From positions 3,842-67,841 of the forward strand of contig NZ_LSKQ01000105.1 in the NCBI RefSeq assembly GCF_001557115.1: DNA of 64,000 nt, read 5' to 3'. A program made the position numbers and the translations under genes. Below the pieces are notes generated by a model. That model was given only the letters and a program-made list of their open reading frames with translations. It was not told the origin of the DNA and did not search any database. Source of the stretch: Erythrobacter sp. CCH5-A1. Lineage in GTDB: Bacteria; Pseudomonadota; Alphaproteobacteria; Sphingomonadales; Sphingomonadaceae. Within the stretch, counting starts at the first letter, position 1, and every line of letters begins with the position of its first letter. Below, one piece after another: positions 1 through 7,274 of this stretch.

Positions 1-249
1 CGGTTCGCCGCGCGCGGCAAAATCGGCGCAGTGCGGGCAGGTGTAGCTGATGAACTCGACCAGCGTGGTCTTGGCCTGCGGGTCGCCCACCAGATGGCCG
101 CGATCGGTGCGGGTGACCGTATTCTGCCAGTTGGACGCCTTCGCCTTGGGCCCGAGGGAACTGTCGGGGCGTGAGAGGTCCTGGGCGGCGGCAACGCCGG
201 CGACAAGCGCCAAGGCGGCGGCGGCGGCGGAAAGAAGGGGCTTGAGCAT
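1..249 (-). CDS. DsbA-type thioredoxin-fold protein, N-terminal part only
   Basis: The gene reads leftward off the window edge, so only the first 83 residues are present. Residues 1-22 form an Ala/Leu-rich signal peptide ending AAAQ. A thioredoxin-fold segment follows with a Cys-Pro-His-Cys redox motif at residues 71-74, the active-site form typical of DsbA and DsbG. The protein should therefore act as a periplasmic disulfide oxidase or isomerase. It starts 5 bases after the dciA-like gene stops on the same strand, so the two are probably co-transcribed. In sphingomonads and relatives the order mutY / DUF721 / dsbA-like / smc is common, so smc may lie beyond the left edge (inference). Confidence 0.8.
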   Translation of the reverse strand, partial: MLKPLLSAAAAALALVAGVAAAQDLSRPDSSLGPKAKASNWQNTVTRTDRGHLVGDPQAKTTLVEFISYTCPHCADFAARGEP

Positions 250-254
250 GGGGG

Positions 255-797
255 CTATTCTTCCGGTGGGGTCTTGGCTTCGCTGTTCGAGAGGCTGCGG
301 GCGAGCGATTCGAGCACGGTGCGCAGTTCGGGGTCGCCGATATCGCGCAAGCTGTCGCCCAATTCCAGCGGGATCGGTTTCAGCGAGGGCGGGGGCTTGG
401 CGGGGCGGCCATCCGCAGGCGGCGTGACTGCGCCGTGGCGCAGCTTGACCCGCGCGACGGCGCGGTAGCCGAAAAAGCGGTTCACCCGCTCGATGATCTC
501 GGGGATCACCTGCGTGATGAGCGGCGCGTGGGCGGGGATCACCACCAGCTGGAGGATCCCTTCCGCCTTCTCGCCCGGAGGAAAGCGGATCGCCTCGGGG
601 CTGCAAACGCGGGCGTGTTTCGGGCCGACGATCTCGGGCCAGCGGGTGACGACCGAGGATTGCACGAAGCCGAAGCGGCGAAAGGCGGTGCGGCCAATCT
701 CGGGCATCAGATCGCCGATCGCCTTCGCGCCCTGACCGCGGGGTCGGGTATATTGTTTCGGAGTTTTCTTGTCGCTTCCCATGGGTCCGTCCGCCAT
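255..797 (-). CDS. DUF721 / DciA-like protein
   Basis: The 180-residue protein has the DUF721 domain at about residues 20-115, including the conserved stretch with WPEIVG near residue 54 and a following beta-rich part. The C-terminal third is Pro-rich and low in complexity. DciA-family members load the replicative helicase DnaB in bacteria that lack DnaC, and alphaproteobacterial DUF721 proteins are distant relatives, so this role is likely but unproven. A second ATG at 782 is an equally good start, and neither has a clear ribosome-binding site. The gene is divergent from mutY, with start codons only 14 or 29 bases apart. Confidence 0.75.
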   Translation of the reverse strand: MADGPMGSDKKTPKQYTRPRGQGAKAIGDLMPEIGRTAFRRFGFVQSSVVTRWPEIVGPKHARVCSPEAIRFPPGEKAEGILQLVVIPAHAPLITQVIPEIIERVNRFFGYRAVARVKLRHGAVTPPADGRPAKPPPSLKPIPLELGDSLRDIGDPELRTVLESLARSLSNSEAKTPPEE

Positions 798-811
798 GCC
801 ATAGGCCGCGC

Positions 812-1855
812 GTGACTGCCAGCATCTCCGAAAATCTGCTCGGCTGGTATGGCCGCCACGCGCGCCATCTGCCGTGGCGCAATCCGCCGGGCGCGCCGCT
901 GCCGGATGACCCGGCGTGGCCCTACCGGGTGTGGCTGTCGGAAGTGATGCTCCAGCAGACCACCGTGGCGGCGGTGAAGCCCTATTTCGCCAAGTTCCTT
1001 GCGATCTGGCCGACGGTCGAGGCGCTCGCGGCCGCCAGCGATGATGACGTCATGGCGGCATGGGCGGGGCTCGGCTACTACTCCCGCGCCCGGAATCTTT
1101 TGAAGTGCGCGCGGGCGGTGGCGGAGCGGGGCGGCTTTCCTTCGACCGAGGCCGAATTGCGCGCGCTCCCCGGGCTCGGCGACTACACCGCCGCCGCGAT
1201 CGCCGCGATCGCCTTCGGGCAGCGCGCGGTGGTGGTCGATGCCAATGTCGAGCGGGTGGTCGCGCGGCTATTCGCTATAACCGAACCGTTGCCAGGGGCG
1301 AGGAAGGCGATCCGCGCGGCGGCAGCGACGATCACGCCCGAACATCGGGCGGGCGACTTTGCGCAGGCGATGATGGATCTCGGCAGTCATGTCTGCACCA
1401 GCAAGATGCCGCGCTGCCTCCTGTGCCCGCTCGCCGAAAGCTGCGAAGGCCGCAAGCAGGGCGAGCCCGAGCGCCTGCCGGTGAAGCCGCCAAAGAAGCA
1501 GGTCCCCGAGCGGCGCGGCACCGCCTTCTGGATCACCCGCGCGAAGGGCACGCAGGTCTGGCTCGTCACCCGCCCGCCCGAGGGGATGCTGGGAGGGATG
1601 CGCGCGCTGCCCGATGACGGCTGGAGCGCGCGCGAGGACGGAGCGGGCAAGGTGCCGCTCGCGGGCGATTGGCGGCGGCTCGGCGCGGTGCGGCACGGGT
1701 TCACCCATGCGCACCTGACGCTCGAGGTGCGCGCGCTCGAAACGCTCTCGCGGCCGCGGGGGGAAGGGCAGTGGTGGCCGGTCGACAAGATCGGCGAGGC
1801 GGGGCTCGCGACCCTGTTCGCCAAGGCCGCGCGGCTGGCGCTCGCGGCGGACTAA
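812..1855 (+). CDS. mutY: A/G-specific adenine glycosylase MutY
   Basis: MutY removes adenine mispaired with 8-oxoguanine in base-excision repair. The 347-residue protein opens with the typical WYGRHARHLPWR block. It carries the helix-hairpin-helix region with PGLGDYTAAAI and the catalytic VDANVERV stretch (GPD Asp). It also has the four-cysteine [4Fe-4S] loop with spacing C-x6-C-x2-C-x5-C at about residues 195-211. The C-terminal part is the Nudix-like 8-oxoG recognition domain. The start is GTG, chosen because the family motif begins directly after it. The gene faces away from the DciA-like gene. Confidence 0.95.
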   Translation: MTASISENLLGWYGRHARHLPWRNPPGAPLPDDPAWPYRVWLSEVMLQQTTVAAVKPYFAKFLAIWPTVEALAAASDDDVMAAWAGLGYYSRARNLLKCARAVAERGGFPSTEAELRALPGLGDYTAAAIAAIAFGQRAVVVDANVERVVARLFAITEPLPGARKAIRAAAATITPEHRAGDFAQAMMDLGSHVCTSKMPRCLLCPLAESCEGRKQGEPERLPVKPPKKQVPERRGTAFWITRAKGTQVWLVTRPPEGMLGGMRALPDDGWSAREDGAGKVPLAGDWRRLGAVRHGFTHAHLTLEVRALETLSRPRGEGQWWPVDKIGEAGLATLFAKAARLALAAD

Positions 1856-1911
1856 GCATCGCGCGAAAAAGTGGGAACCGGTCTTCCGCCCCGGCGATGC
1901 GACAACAAAAA

Positions 1912-2133
1912 CTAGAGGATGCCGCCGCCCAGAGTCAGCCGAACGCCCGCGATCAGCAGCACCACCAAGCAGAAATTGCGTCCCCCGTCCTTCGACGACA
2001 GCGCCCCGATGATCACGCCGATCACGATCAGCGGCAGCGCAAGCCAGTTGGCCCAGCCGAGCAGCGGGATCTGCGCGGGGATGACGATGACAAGGCTGAC
2101 AAGGCCGACGAGATAGGCGAGCAGGTTGAGCAT
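1912..2133 (-). CDS. Small integral membrane protein, unknown function
   Basis: This is a 73-residue hydrophobic protein with three likely membrane segments (about residues 3-22, 27-46 and 55-72). A short loop with SSKDGGRN lies between the second and third. I do not recognise a family. The ATG at 2133 directly abuts a 22-bp inverted repeat, and a near-consensus promoter predicts that transcription begins at the start codon itself, which would give a leaderless mRNA. Longer readings upstream would run through that promoter and are not supported. The gene converges on mutY, with 56 bases between their stops. Confidence 0.65.
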   Translation of the reverse strand: MLNLLAYLVGLVSLVIVIPAQIPLLGWANWLALPLIVIGVIIGALSSKDGGRNFCLVVLLIAGVRLTLGGGIL

Positions 2134-2155
2134 GTGTCTTATATAGATAAGACAC
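2134..2155. promoter_or_regulatory. 22-bp perfect inverted repeat, likely operator
   Basis: Two 9-base arms, GTGTCTTAT and ATAAGACAC, are exact reverse complements around a 4-base centre ATAG. The repeat covers the -10 element of the leftward promoter and ends one base before the start codon of the small membrane protein. This is the geometry of a repressor site. The binding protein is not identifiable from the sequence. Confidence 0.6.
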
Positions 2156-2168
2156 CGATCGCTTGCAA
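2140..2168 (-). promoter_or_regulatory. Sigma-70-type promoter, predicted leaderless
   Basis: On the minus strand TTGCAA (2168-2163) and TATATA (2145-2140) are spaced by exactly 17 bases. Six bases separate the -10 hexamer from the ATG at 2133, so the expected +1 is the A of the start codon. No ribosome-binding site can exist on such a transcript. Confidence 0.6.
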
Positions 2169-2242
2169 GACCAAGCGCGGATTGACGGGGCCCGCGCCCT
2201 GCCGCAGACAGGCGCGCAAAATCCTTTGGGAGATTCTGTGCA

Positions 2243-3562
2243 ATGCCCCTCGACACTCTGGCCGACCCCCGTTTCTCCCGGCGTTCGCTGTTGCGAACGG
2301 GCGCGCTGTTCGCAGGCGGCGCGGCGCTTTCGGGCCTGCCCTTCGGCCGCGCGGCCTTCGCCCATGATGTCTCGGAAAACTGGGTCAATGTCGCCGCGCT
2401 TGCCGACAAGTACGTGGGTGGGCGCAAGGTCGCCAACCTGTTCCTGACCTTCGGCTGGGGGCAGGAGGATCACCCGCACACGGTGGGCGGCGGCACGCTG
2501 GCGCTCGGCAAGCCGGCGCAGGTGGACGAGAATTCGCTCTACCGCATCTATTCGATGTCCAAGCCCATCACCGGCATGGCGACGATGATCCTGATCGACG
2601 AGAACAAGCTCGGCCTCGACCAGCCGGTCCACGAGATCCTTCCCGCCTTCCGCAACATGCGCGTGCTGGTCGATCCCGAGGGCCCGCTCGACGAGACCGT
2701 GCCCGCCAACCAGCCGATCACCATCCGCATGCTGCTGACCCACACCGCCGGGCTCGGCTACCAGATCATCAGCAAGGGGCCGCTGCAGAAGGCCTTCAAC
2801 GAGCAGGGTCTGATCGGCGGGCGGGTGAGCCGCTTGCCGATCCCGGGTGTCGAGCCCGTCACGCCCGCGCCGGGCCTCGCGGTCTGGGCCGACCGCCTGG
2901 CGGAACTGCCGCTGATGTATCAGCCCGCCACCAAGTGGAGCTATTCGGCGTCGATCGACCTCCTCGGACGGGTGATCGAAGTGGTGAGCGGCATGCCCTT
3001 CGAAGCCTTCCTCAAGAAGCGCATCTTCGACCCCTGCGGCATGACCAGCACCTTCATGCAGGTGCCCGCGAGCGAGGCGCATCGCCTGACCGACAATTAC
3101 GGCGTCATCGGCGGCGTGCCCTTCCCGATCGATCCGGGCGCGAGCTCGATCTATCTCGATCCGCCCGAAGTGCCGGCGGGCGGCGGGGGCCTCGTCTCGA
3201 GCCCGAGGGATTACGACCGCTTCCTCAGGATGCTGCTCGGCTACGGCACGCTCGACGGCAAGTTCGTGATGAGCGAGAACGCGGTGCGTGTCGGAACCTC
3301 GAACCTGATCCCGGCGAGCGTCGATCTCAAGGGCAGCTGGCTCGAGGGCGAGGGGCACGGCGCGGGCGGGCGGTCCAAGGGTTCCAGCTTCGGCTGGGGC
3401 GGGGCGGCGGGCACGCTCGGCGCGGTCGATTTCGGCATGAAGCTGCGTTCGTGCCTGTGGACCCAGTACATGCCGTCCGAGGCCTATCCGATCCGCGACG
3501 AATTCCTCGCCGCATTGGAGAAGGACCTCGCGGCGATGCGCGCGCACAAGAAAGCCGCCTGA
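2243..3562 (+). CDS. Tat-exported serine hydrolase of the beta-lactamase class C/esterase family
   Basis: The 439-residue protein begins with a twin-arginine signal (FSRRSLLRTGALF, residues 11-23, then a hydrophobic stretch ending near residue 41), so it should be exported folded. The mature part is the penicillin-binding-protein/class C beta-lactamase fold, with the S-x-x-K nucleophile motif at residues 104-107 and a Tyr-Ser-Ala-Ser motif near residue 233 in the Y-x-N/S position. It also has the HTAGLGY block. Family members are esterases, D-aminopeptidases or lactamases, and the substrate cannot be read here. The stop codon TGA shares a base with the nudC ATG, indicating translational coupling. 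Confidence 0.85.
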   Translation: MPLDTLADPRFSRRSLLRTGALFAGGAALSGLPFGRAAFAHDVSENWVNVAALADKYVGGRKVANLFLTFGWGQEDHPHTVGGGTLALGKPAQVDENSLYRIYSMSKPITGMATMILIDENKLGLDQPVHEILPAFRNMRVLVDPEGPLDETVPANQPITIRMLLTHTAGLGYQIISKGPLQKAFNEQGLIGGRVSRLPIPGVEPVTPAPGLAVWADRLAELPLMYQPATKWSYSASIDLLGRVIEVVSGMPFEAFLKKRIFDPCGMTSTFMQVPASEAHRLTDNYGVIGGVPFPIDPGASSIYLDPPEVPAGGGGLVSSPRDYDRFLRMLLGYGTLDGKFVMSENAVRVGTSNLIPASVDLKGSWLEGEGHGAGGRSKGSSFGWGGAAGTLGAVDFGMKLRSCLWTQYMPSEAYPIRDEFLAALEKDLAAMRAHKKAA

Positions 3563-4455
3563 TGCACGCACCTGCCGCAGCCCCGGGAATGGCCTTCGCC
3601 GGATCGCCGCTTGACCGTGCGGATCATATCCGCACCGATCCCGAGGCGCTGGCGGGACTGATGAACTGGCGCGCCAAGGTGCTGCTGCTCGATGGCTTGC
3701 TGCCGGGGGTGGATGATCAGCGCGGCCTCGTCTGGGGCTCGCTGGCCGACGTGGCCGAGGATGCCGAACTGGTGTTCCTCGGGATGCTCGACGGCAAGGC
3801 CCACTTCGTCCCCGTACCGGGCGTCGGCGCGGATGGCCCGGCCTATGCCATGCCGCGGGCATGGCAGCTGATGATGCAGCTCTCGCCCCCCGATCTGGCG
3901 ATCTACGGCGGAGCGAGGAGCCTCGCCGATTGGCACGCCCGCCACCGCTTCTGCGCGCGTTGCGGCGCGGCGACCAAGCTCGTCAAGGGCGGCTGGCAGC
4001 GGCACTGCGACAATTGCGGCGCGGACCACTTCCCGCGCACCGACCCGGTGACGATCATGCTGGTCGAGCATGAGGACAAGCTCCTCCTCGGCCGCCAGCC
4101 GCGCTTTCCGCCGAAGATGTATTCCGCGCTCGCGGGCTTCGTCGAACCGGGCGAGACCATCGAGGAAGCGGTCGCGCGCGAGATCCACGAGGAGGCGGGG
4201 GTGCGGGTGCGCGATGTGCGCTACATCGCCAGCCAGCCCTGGCCTTTCCCGAGCCAGCTGATGATCGGCTGCACCTCGGTCGCCGACGACCCCGAACTCA
4301 CCATCGACACAACCGAGCTCGAAGACGCGCGCTGGTTCACGCGCGCGGAATTGGAAGCCGCGCGGGCGGCGGGGGAGTCGGGGACCGACCTGCTCTATTT
4401 CCCGCGTCCCTTCGCTATCGCCCATCACCTCGTGTGCTGGTGGCTCGACCGATGA
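3562..4455 (+). CDS. nudC: NAD(+) diphosphatase NudC
   Basis: NudC hydrolyses NAD(H) to NMN(H) and AMP, and in several bacteria removes NAD caps from RNA. The 297-residue protein has an N-terminal domain and a zinc ribbon with Cys131, Cys134, Cys149 and Cys152. The Nudix box lies at residues 192-214 (G-x5-E-x7-REIHEEAG-V). The NudC-specific SQPWPFPSQLM signature follows at 224-234. The start overlaps the upstream hydrolase stop (TGATG), and the end overlaps the next gene by ATGA, so the three form one translationally coupled unit. Confidence 0.95.
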   Translation: MHAPAAAPGMAFAGSPLDRADHIRTDPEALAGLMNWRAKVLLLDGLLPGVDDQRGLVWGSLADVAEDAELVFLGMLDGKAHFVPVPGVGADGPAYAMPRAWQLMMQLSPPDLAIYGGARSLADWHARHRFCARCGAATKLVKGGWQRHCDNCGADHFPRTDPVTIMLVEHEDKLLLGRQPRFPPKMYSALAGFVEPGETIEEAVAREIHEEAGVRVRDVRYIASQPWPFPSQLMIGCTSVADDPELTIDTTELEDARWFTRAELEAARAAGESGTDLLYFPRPFAIAHHLVCWWLDR

Positions 4456-5144
4456 GCGCTCCGCAGAGCCTCACCATCGACATCTATTCCGATGTCATGT
4501 GCCCGTGGTGCCTGATCGGCTACGGCCAGCTGACCAAAGCCCTCAAGGAACTCGAGGGCGAGATCGCGGCGGAAATCCGCTGGCGGCCGTTCGAACTCAA
4601 CCCGCAAATGCCGCCGGAGGGCGAGGAGCAGGAAGCGCACCTGCGCCGCAAATATGGCCGCCCCGCCGAGGAGGGCGCGCGCATCCGCGGGCAGATGAAG
4701 GCGATTGCGGAAGGGGCGGGCGTCTCGCTCTCTTATGAAGGCGAGGACGAAGCGCCCCCTGCGATGATGTGGAACACCCGCGATTGCCACAAGCTCCTCG
4801 CCTTCGCGCTCGAGCAGGCCGGGCCCGGGGTGCAGACCGCGCTGAAACTCGCGCTGTTCCGTGCCCATTTCAACGAGCGCCGCAACCTCGGTGACCGGAT
4901 GGTGCTGCTCGACATCGCGGCGAGCACCGGCCTGCACCGCGAGGCCGCCAAGGCCGCGCTCGACGACCCTGACCTCGAAGCCCGCGTGCTCGCCGAAGAA
5001 GCCCAGGCGTGGGACATGAACATCTCGGGCGTCCCGGCGATGATCGTCGAAAACAAGTTCCTGATTCCCGGTGCGCAAGGACCCGAGGTCTATGTCAATG
5101 CGCTGCGCCGGGTCGCGGAAAAAAGTCGGGCGGCGGCGGGCTGA
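4452..5144 (+). CDS. DsbA-family oxidoreductase, FrnE-like
   Basis: The 230-residue protein has a thioredoxin fold with a Cys-Pro-Trp-Cys motif at residues 17-20, close to the N-terminus. It has no signal peptide, so it is a cytoplasmic FrnE/2-hydroxychromene-isomerase-type DsbA relative. A cis-proline loop (GVPAMIV) occurs near residue 197. FrnE-like proteins are thiol-disulfide oxidoreductases linked to oxidative stress. The ATG at 4452 is chosen because it forms an ATGA overlap with the nudC stop. The upstream in-frame start at 4434 would add six residues inside nudC. Confidence 0.85.
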   Translation: MSAPQSLTIDIYSDVMCPWCLIGYGQLTKALKELEGEIAAEIRWRPFELNPQMPPEGEEQEAHLRRKYGRPAEEGARIRGQMKAIAEGAGVSLSYEGEDEAPPAMMWNTRDCHKLLAFALEQAGPGVQTALKLALFRAHFNERRNLGDRMVLLDIAASTGLHREAAKAALDDPDLEARVLAEEAQAWDMNISGVPAMIVENKFLIPGAQGPEVYVNALRRVAEKSRAAAG

Positions 5145-5163
5145 GGCGACGGCAACTAAGCCC

Positions 5164-5517
5164 ATGCAGTCGTTCCGGGACCTCGCCGCGCTGTTCCGCC
5201 AGCTGGGTGCCTTGTGGTTCACGCTGGTTGTCGGCGGCCTTTGTGCAATCATCGTCGGTTATGGCTATCTCTATGCACGGCTTGGCAAGACCATCGGCTG
5301 GCGCGAGGATTACGGCTTCACCTGCCGCCGCAAGTGCATGATCGAGGACATGTGGCACAGCTGGAAGCTGCTCGAAGGCGGAACCGGGGCCGAGCTCACG
5401 CTGTTCGCCATGATCTGGTTCATTCCGGCAGTGGGTGCTGCGATCGGGTTGTATGCGGCGGGCAAGCGCGCGGTCGCGCGGAATCGCAACCGCATCCGGC
5501 CAATGGAACGCGAATGA
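5164..5517 (+). CDS. Two-TM membrane protein, unknown function
   Basis: The 117-residue protein has two predicted membrane helices (about residues 17-39 and 79-99). Between them lies a soluble loop with a Cys-Arg-Arg-Lys-Cys pair near residues 55-59, and the tail is basic. I do not recognise a family. The start follows the FrnE-like gene by 19 bases on the same strand, so it probably belongs to that operon. The ATG at 5164 is chosen because the upstream in-frame reading is Arg-rich and overlaps the previous gene. Confidence 0.6.
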   Translation: MQSFRDLAALFRQLGALWFTLVVGGLCAIIVGYGYLYARLGKTIGWREDYGFTCRRKCMIEDMWHSWKLLEGGTGAELTLFAMIWFIPAVGAAIGLYAAGKRAVARNRNRIRPMERE

Positions 5518-5673
5518 GCGCCGTCGGCGGCGCGACCACCTGACCCGGAATTCGGCTGAGCGCCGCCCCATCACCCACCCATGACAGCGCCTCCGCGCGT
5601 CCACTCCTGCAAGTCGTTGCCACGCGCCCTCGCGATCCCCGTGCGGGCGCTTGCACCTTGCAGGAGAACAGCA

Positions 5674-6195
5674 ATGTCCAAGGTATCCGCGATTTTCGAC
5701 AGCCACGCCGAAGCCGAGCGCGCGGTCAATGACCTGCGCTCGCTCGGGATCGGCGACAACGACATGTCGGTGATCGCCCATCACAAGGGCACCACCACCG
5801 CCTCGACAGGCGCGGGCGAGGTGACCGACGAGGACCACCGCAACGTGCTGCGCGGCGTGCTCGGCGGGGGCGCGCTGGGCGCGGGCCTCGGGGTGGCCGC
5901 GCTGGCGATCCCGGGCGTCGGTCCGCTTGCGGCAGCGGGTGCCATCGCGGCGGCCGCAGTGCCCGAGGCGGTCGGCATCGGCGCCGTGCTCGGCGCGATC
6001 GGCGGGACGCTCAACGAAACCCTCACCAAGCACGGCGTCAGCGAGGAGGACGCGACCTATTACAACGACCGCATCAAGAATGGCGGCGTGGTGGTGACGG
6101 TCGAGGATATCGGCGTCGACGAGGCCAAGCTGCGCGAGGTGCTGATGCGCAACGGCGGGCACAACGCGGGCAATGCGCGCGCGGTCGGCTTCTGA
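5674..6195 (+). CDS. General-stress-protein-like, YflT-type N-terminus with glycine-rich core
   Basis: The 173-residue protein begins MSKVSAIFDSHAEAERAV, which matches the N-terminal ferredoxin-like module of general stress protein 17M/YflT. A strongly Gly/Ala-rich hydrophobic core at about residues 65-115 could insert in or lie on a membrane. The C-terminal part (from about residue 128) is again a small alpha/beta module with VVVTVEDIGVDE. Family members accumulate under heat or general stress, and the biochemical role is unknown. A clear CAGGAG site lies upstream of the ATG. An EcfG-type stress promoter was looked for and not found. Confidence 0.65.
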   Translation: MSKVSAIFDSHAEAERAVNDLRSLGIGDNDMSVIAHHKGTTTASTGAGEVTDEDHRNVLRGVLGGGALGAGLGVAALAIPGVGPLAAAGAIAAAAVPEAVGIGAVLGAIGGTLNETLTKHGVSEEDATYYNDRIKNGGVVVTVEDIGVDEAKLREVLMRNGGHNAGNARAVGF

Positions 6196-6209
6196 TCGCA
6201 TGACCCGGC

Positions 6210-6252
6210 GCGGGCGGCGGGCGGGGGCGCAGCTCGCCGCCCCGCCGCCCGC
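6210..6252 (+). terminator. Long GC hairpin between the stress gene and the HdeD-like gene
   Basis: A 12-bp perfect stem (6210-6221 with 6241-6252, arm GCGGGCGGCGGG) encloses a 19-base loop that can pair further inside. It begins 15 bases after the upstream stop and ends 29 bases before the next ATG. No T-tract follows, so it may be a partial terminator or a processing structure. Confidence 0.4.
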
Positions 6253-6281
6253 TGTCCCGATCTCCAAGGAGGCAAGAGCCG

Positions 6282-6854
6282 ATGGCCGCCTATCCCAAGG
6301 CGCAATACAAGAGCACCGGCGCGCGTCCCTCGGTGCGGCGCGGCGGCTTCGTCGTGCTGGGTGCGGTGCTGGTGGTGGTCGGCGTGCTGTCGCTCGCCTT
6401 CCCGCTGCTGGCGGCGCTGTCGTTCAATCTCGTGGTCGGACTCACGCTGCTCGCGGGCGGGATCGCGGCGCTGGTCCACGCGTTCCGCGTGCACGGCTGG
6501 CAGGGGCGGGCGGTGCAGATCATGCTCGGGGTGCTTTACCTGCTCGGCGGGCTGGTGTTTCTTGCCAATCCCTTCGCCGGGTTGCTCGCGCTGACGCTGG
6601 CGCTGGGCGCCTTCTTCGCGGCCGACGGGATCGCGCGGATGCTGATGGCGGCGCAGATCCGACCGCAGCGCGGATGGGGGCTGTTCCTTGTCTCGGGCCT
6701 GCTGTCGCTGCTGCTGGGAGCGCTGGTGCTGCTCGGTCTGCCGGGCGGCTGGTCGCTGGCGGTGCTGGGGCTGGTGGTGGGGCTCAACATGATCCTCACC
6801 GGCGCGGCGTTCCTGTGCTGCACCGGCACCGCGCCGCCGCGCGTGCAGGGTTAG
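6282..6854 (+). CDS. HdeD-family (DUF308) membrane protein
   Basis: The 190-residue protein has six closely packed hydrophobic segments starting at about residue 22. They are arranged as three repeated helix pairs of the DUF308/HdeD type. Enterobacterial HdeD is tied to acid resistance, and the role elsewhere is not settled. AAGGAGG lies about 10 bases before the ATG, one of the strongest ribosome-binding sites in the window. The last codon overlaps the stop of the convergent DUF1489 gene by 4 bases. Confidence 0.75.
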   Translation: MAAYPKAQYKSTGARPSVRRGGFVVLGAVLVVVGVLSLAFPLLAALSFNLVVGLTLLAGGIAALVHAFRVHGWQGRAVQIMLGVLYLLGGLVFLANPFAGLLALTLALGAFFAADGIARMLMAAQIRPQRGWGLFLVSGLLSLLLGALVLLGLPGGWSLAVLGLVVGLNMILTGAAFLCCTGTAPPRVQG

Positions 6855-7243
6855 ACCAGCCCGAGGCGCTCGAGCTTCATCGCCAGCTTGCCGGGGAGGG
6901 CATCGCCGATATCCTCGCCCGCGGCCACGTCCCGGGGGGCCTTGTCCTCGGTGAGATAGCGCCAGCCCTGATGCGCGCGCTTGGGGCTCGTGTGGACGCG
7001 GATCAGGCGCGGTTCGAGCACGATGTCCCACCGCCCGTCCTGCGTCTTCTCGAAGCCGAGGATCGGCGAGCGTGCGACGATCGCGTGGTTGATGATCCAG
7101 TAGAGCGACCCGCCCACGCATTCCGCGTGCCGCGTCGGCCGGTTGCGGGTGGTCAGCGCAATCGCCTCGCGGTTCTCGTACCAGCTTTCGAGATGCGCGT
7201 AGCTCTTCGCCCCGAAGGCGATCTTGGTCAGGTGAAGCGGCAT
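6851..7243 (-). CDS. DUF1489 family protein
   Basis: The 130-residue soluble protein matches the alphaproteobacterial DUF1489 family (MPLHLTKIAFGAKS at the N-terminus, GSLYWIINHAIVARSPILGF in the middle, and a conserved RAHQGWRYL stretch). The function is unknown. The ATG at 7243, with AAGG just upstream, is preferred over an in-frame GTG at 7261. The gene lies 31 bases after the Rieske oxygenase gene on the same strand and could be the last gene of that operon. Confidence 0.75.
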   Translation of the reverse strand: MPLHLTKIAFGAKSYAHLESWYENREAIALTTRNRPTRHAECVGGSLYWIINHAIVARSPILGFEKTQDGRWDIVLEPRLIRVHTSPKRAHQGWRYLTEDKAPRDVAAGEDIGDALPGKLAMKLERLGLV

Positions 7244-7274
7244 GGGGACCTTGTTCGGCACCCGGCGGCGGGAG

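Noticed and set aside
1268..3862. 864-codon leftward open frame across mutY, the serine hydrolase and nudC
   Set aside because: It spans three confident genes on the other strand, with low-complexity translation.
5518..5673. EcfG-type stress promoter before the general-stress-like gene
   Set aside because: GGAAC/GGAAT-like and CGTT elements occur, but no pair has the required spacing.
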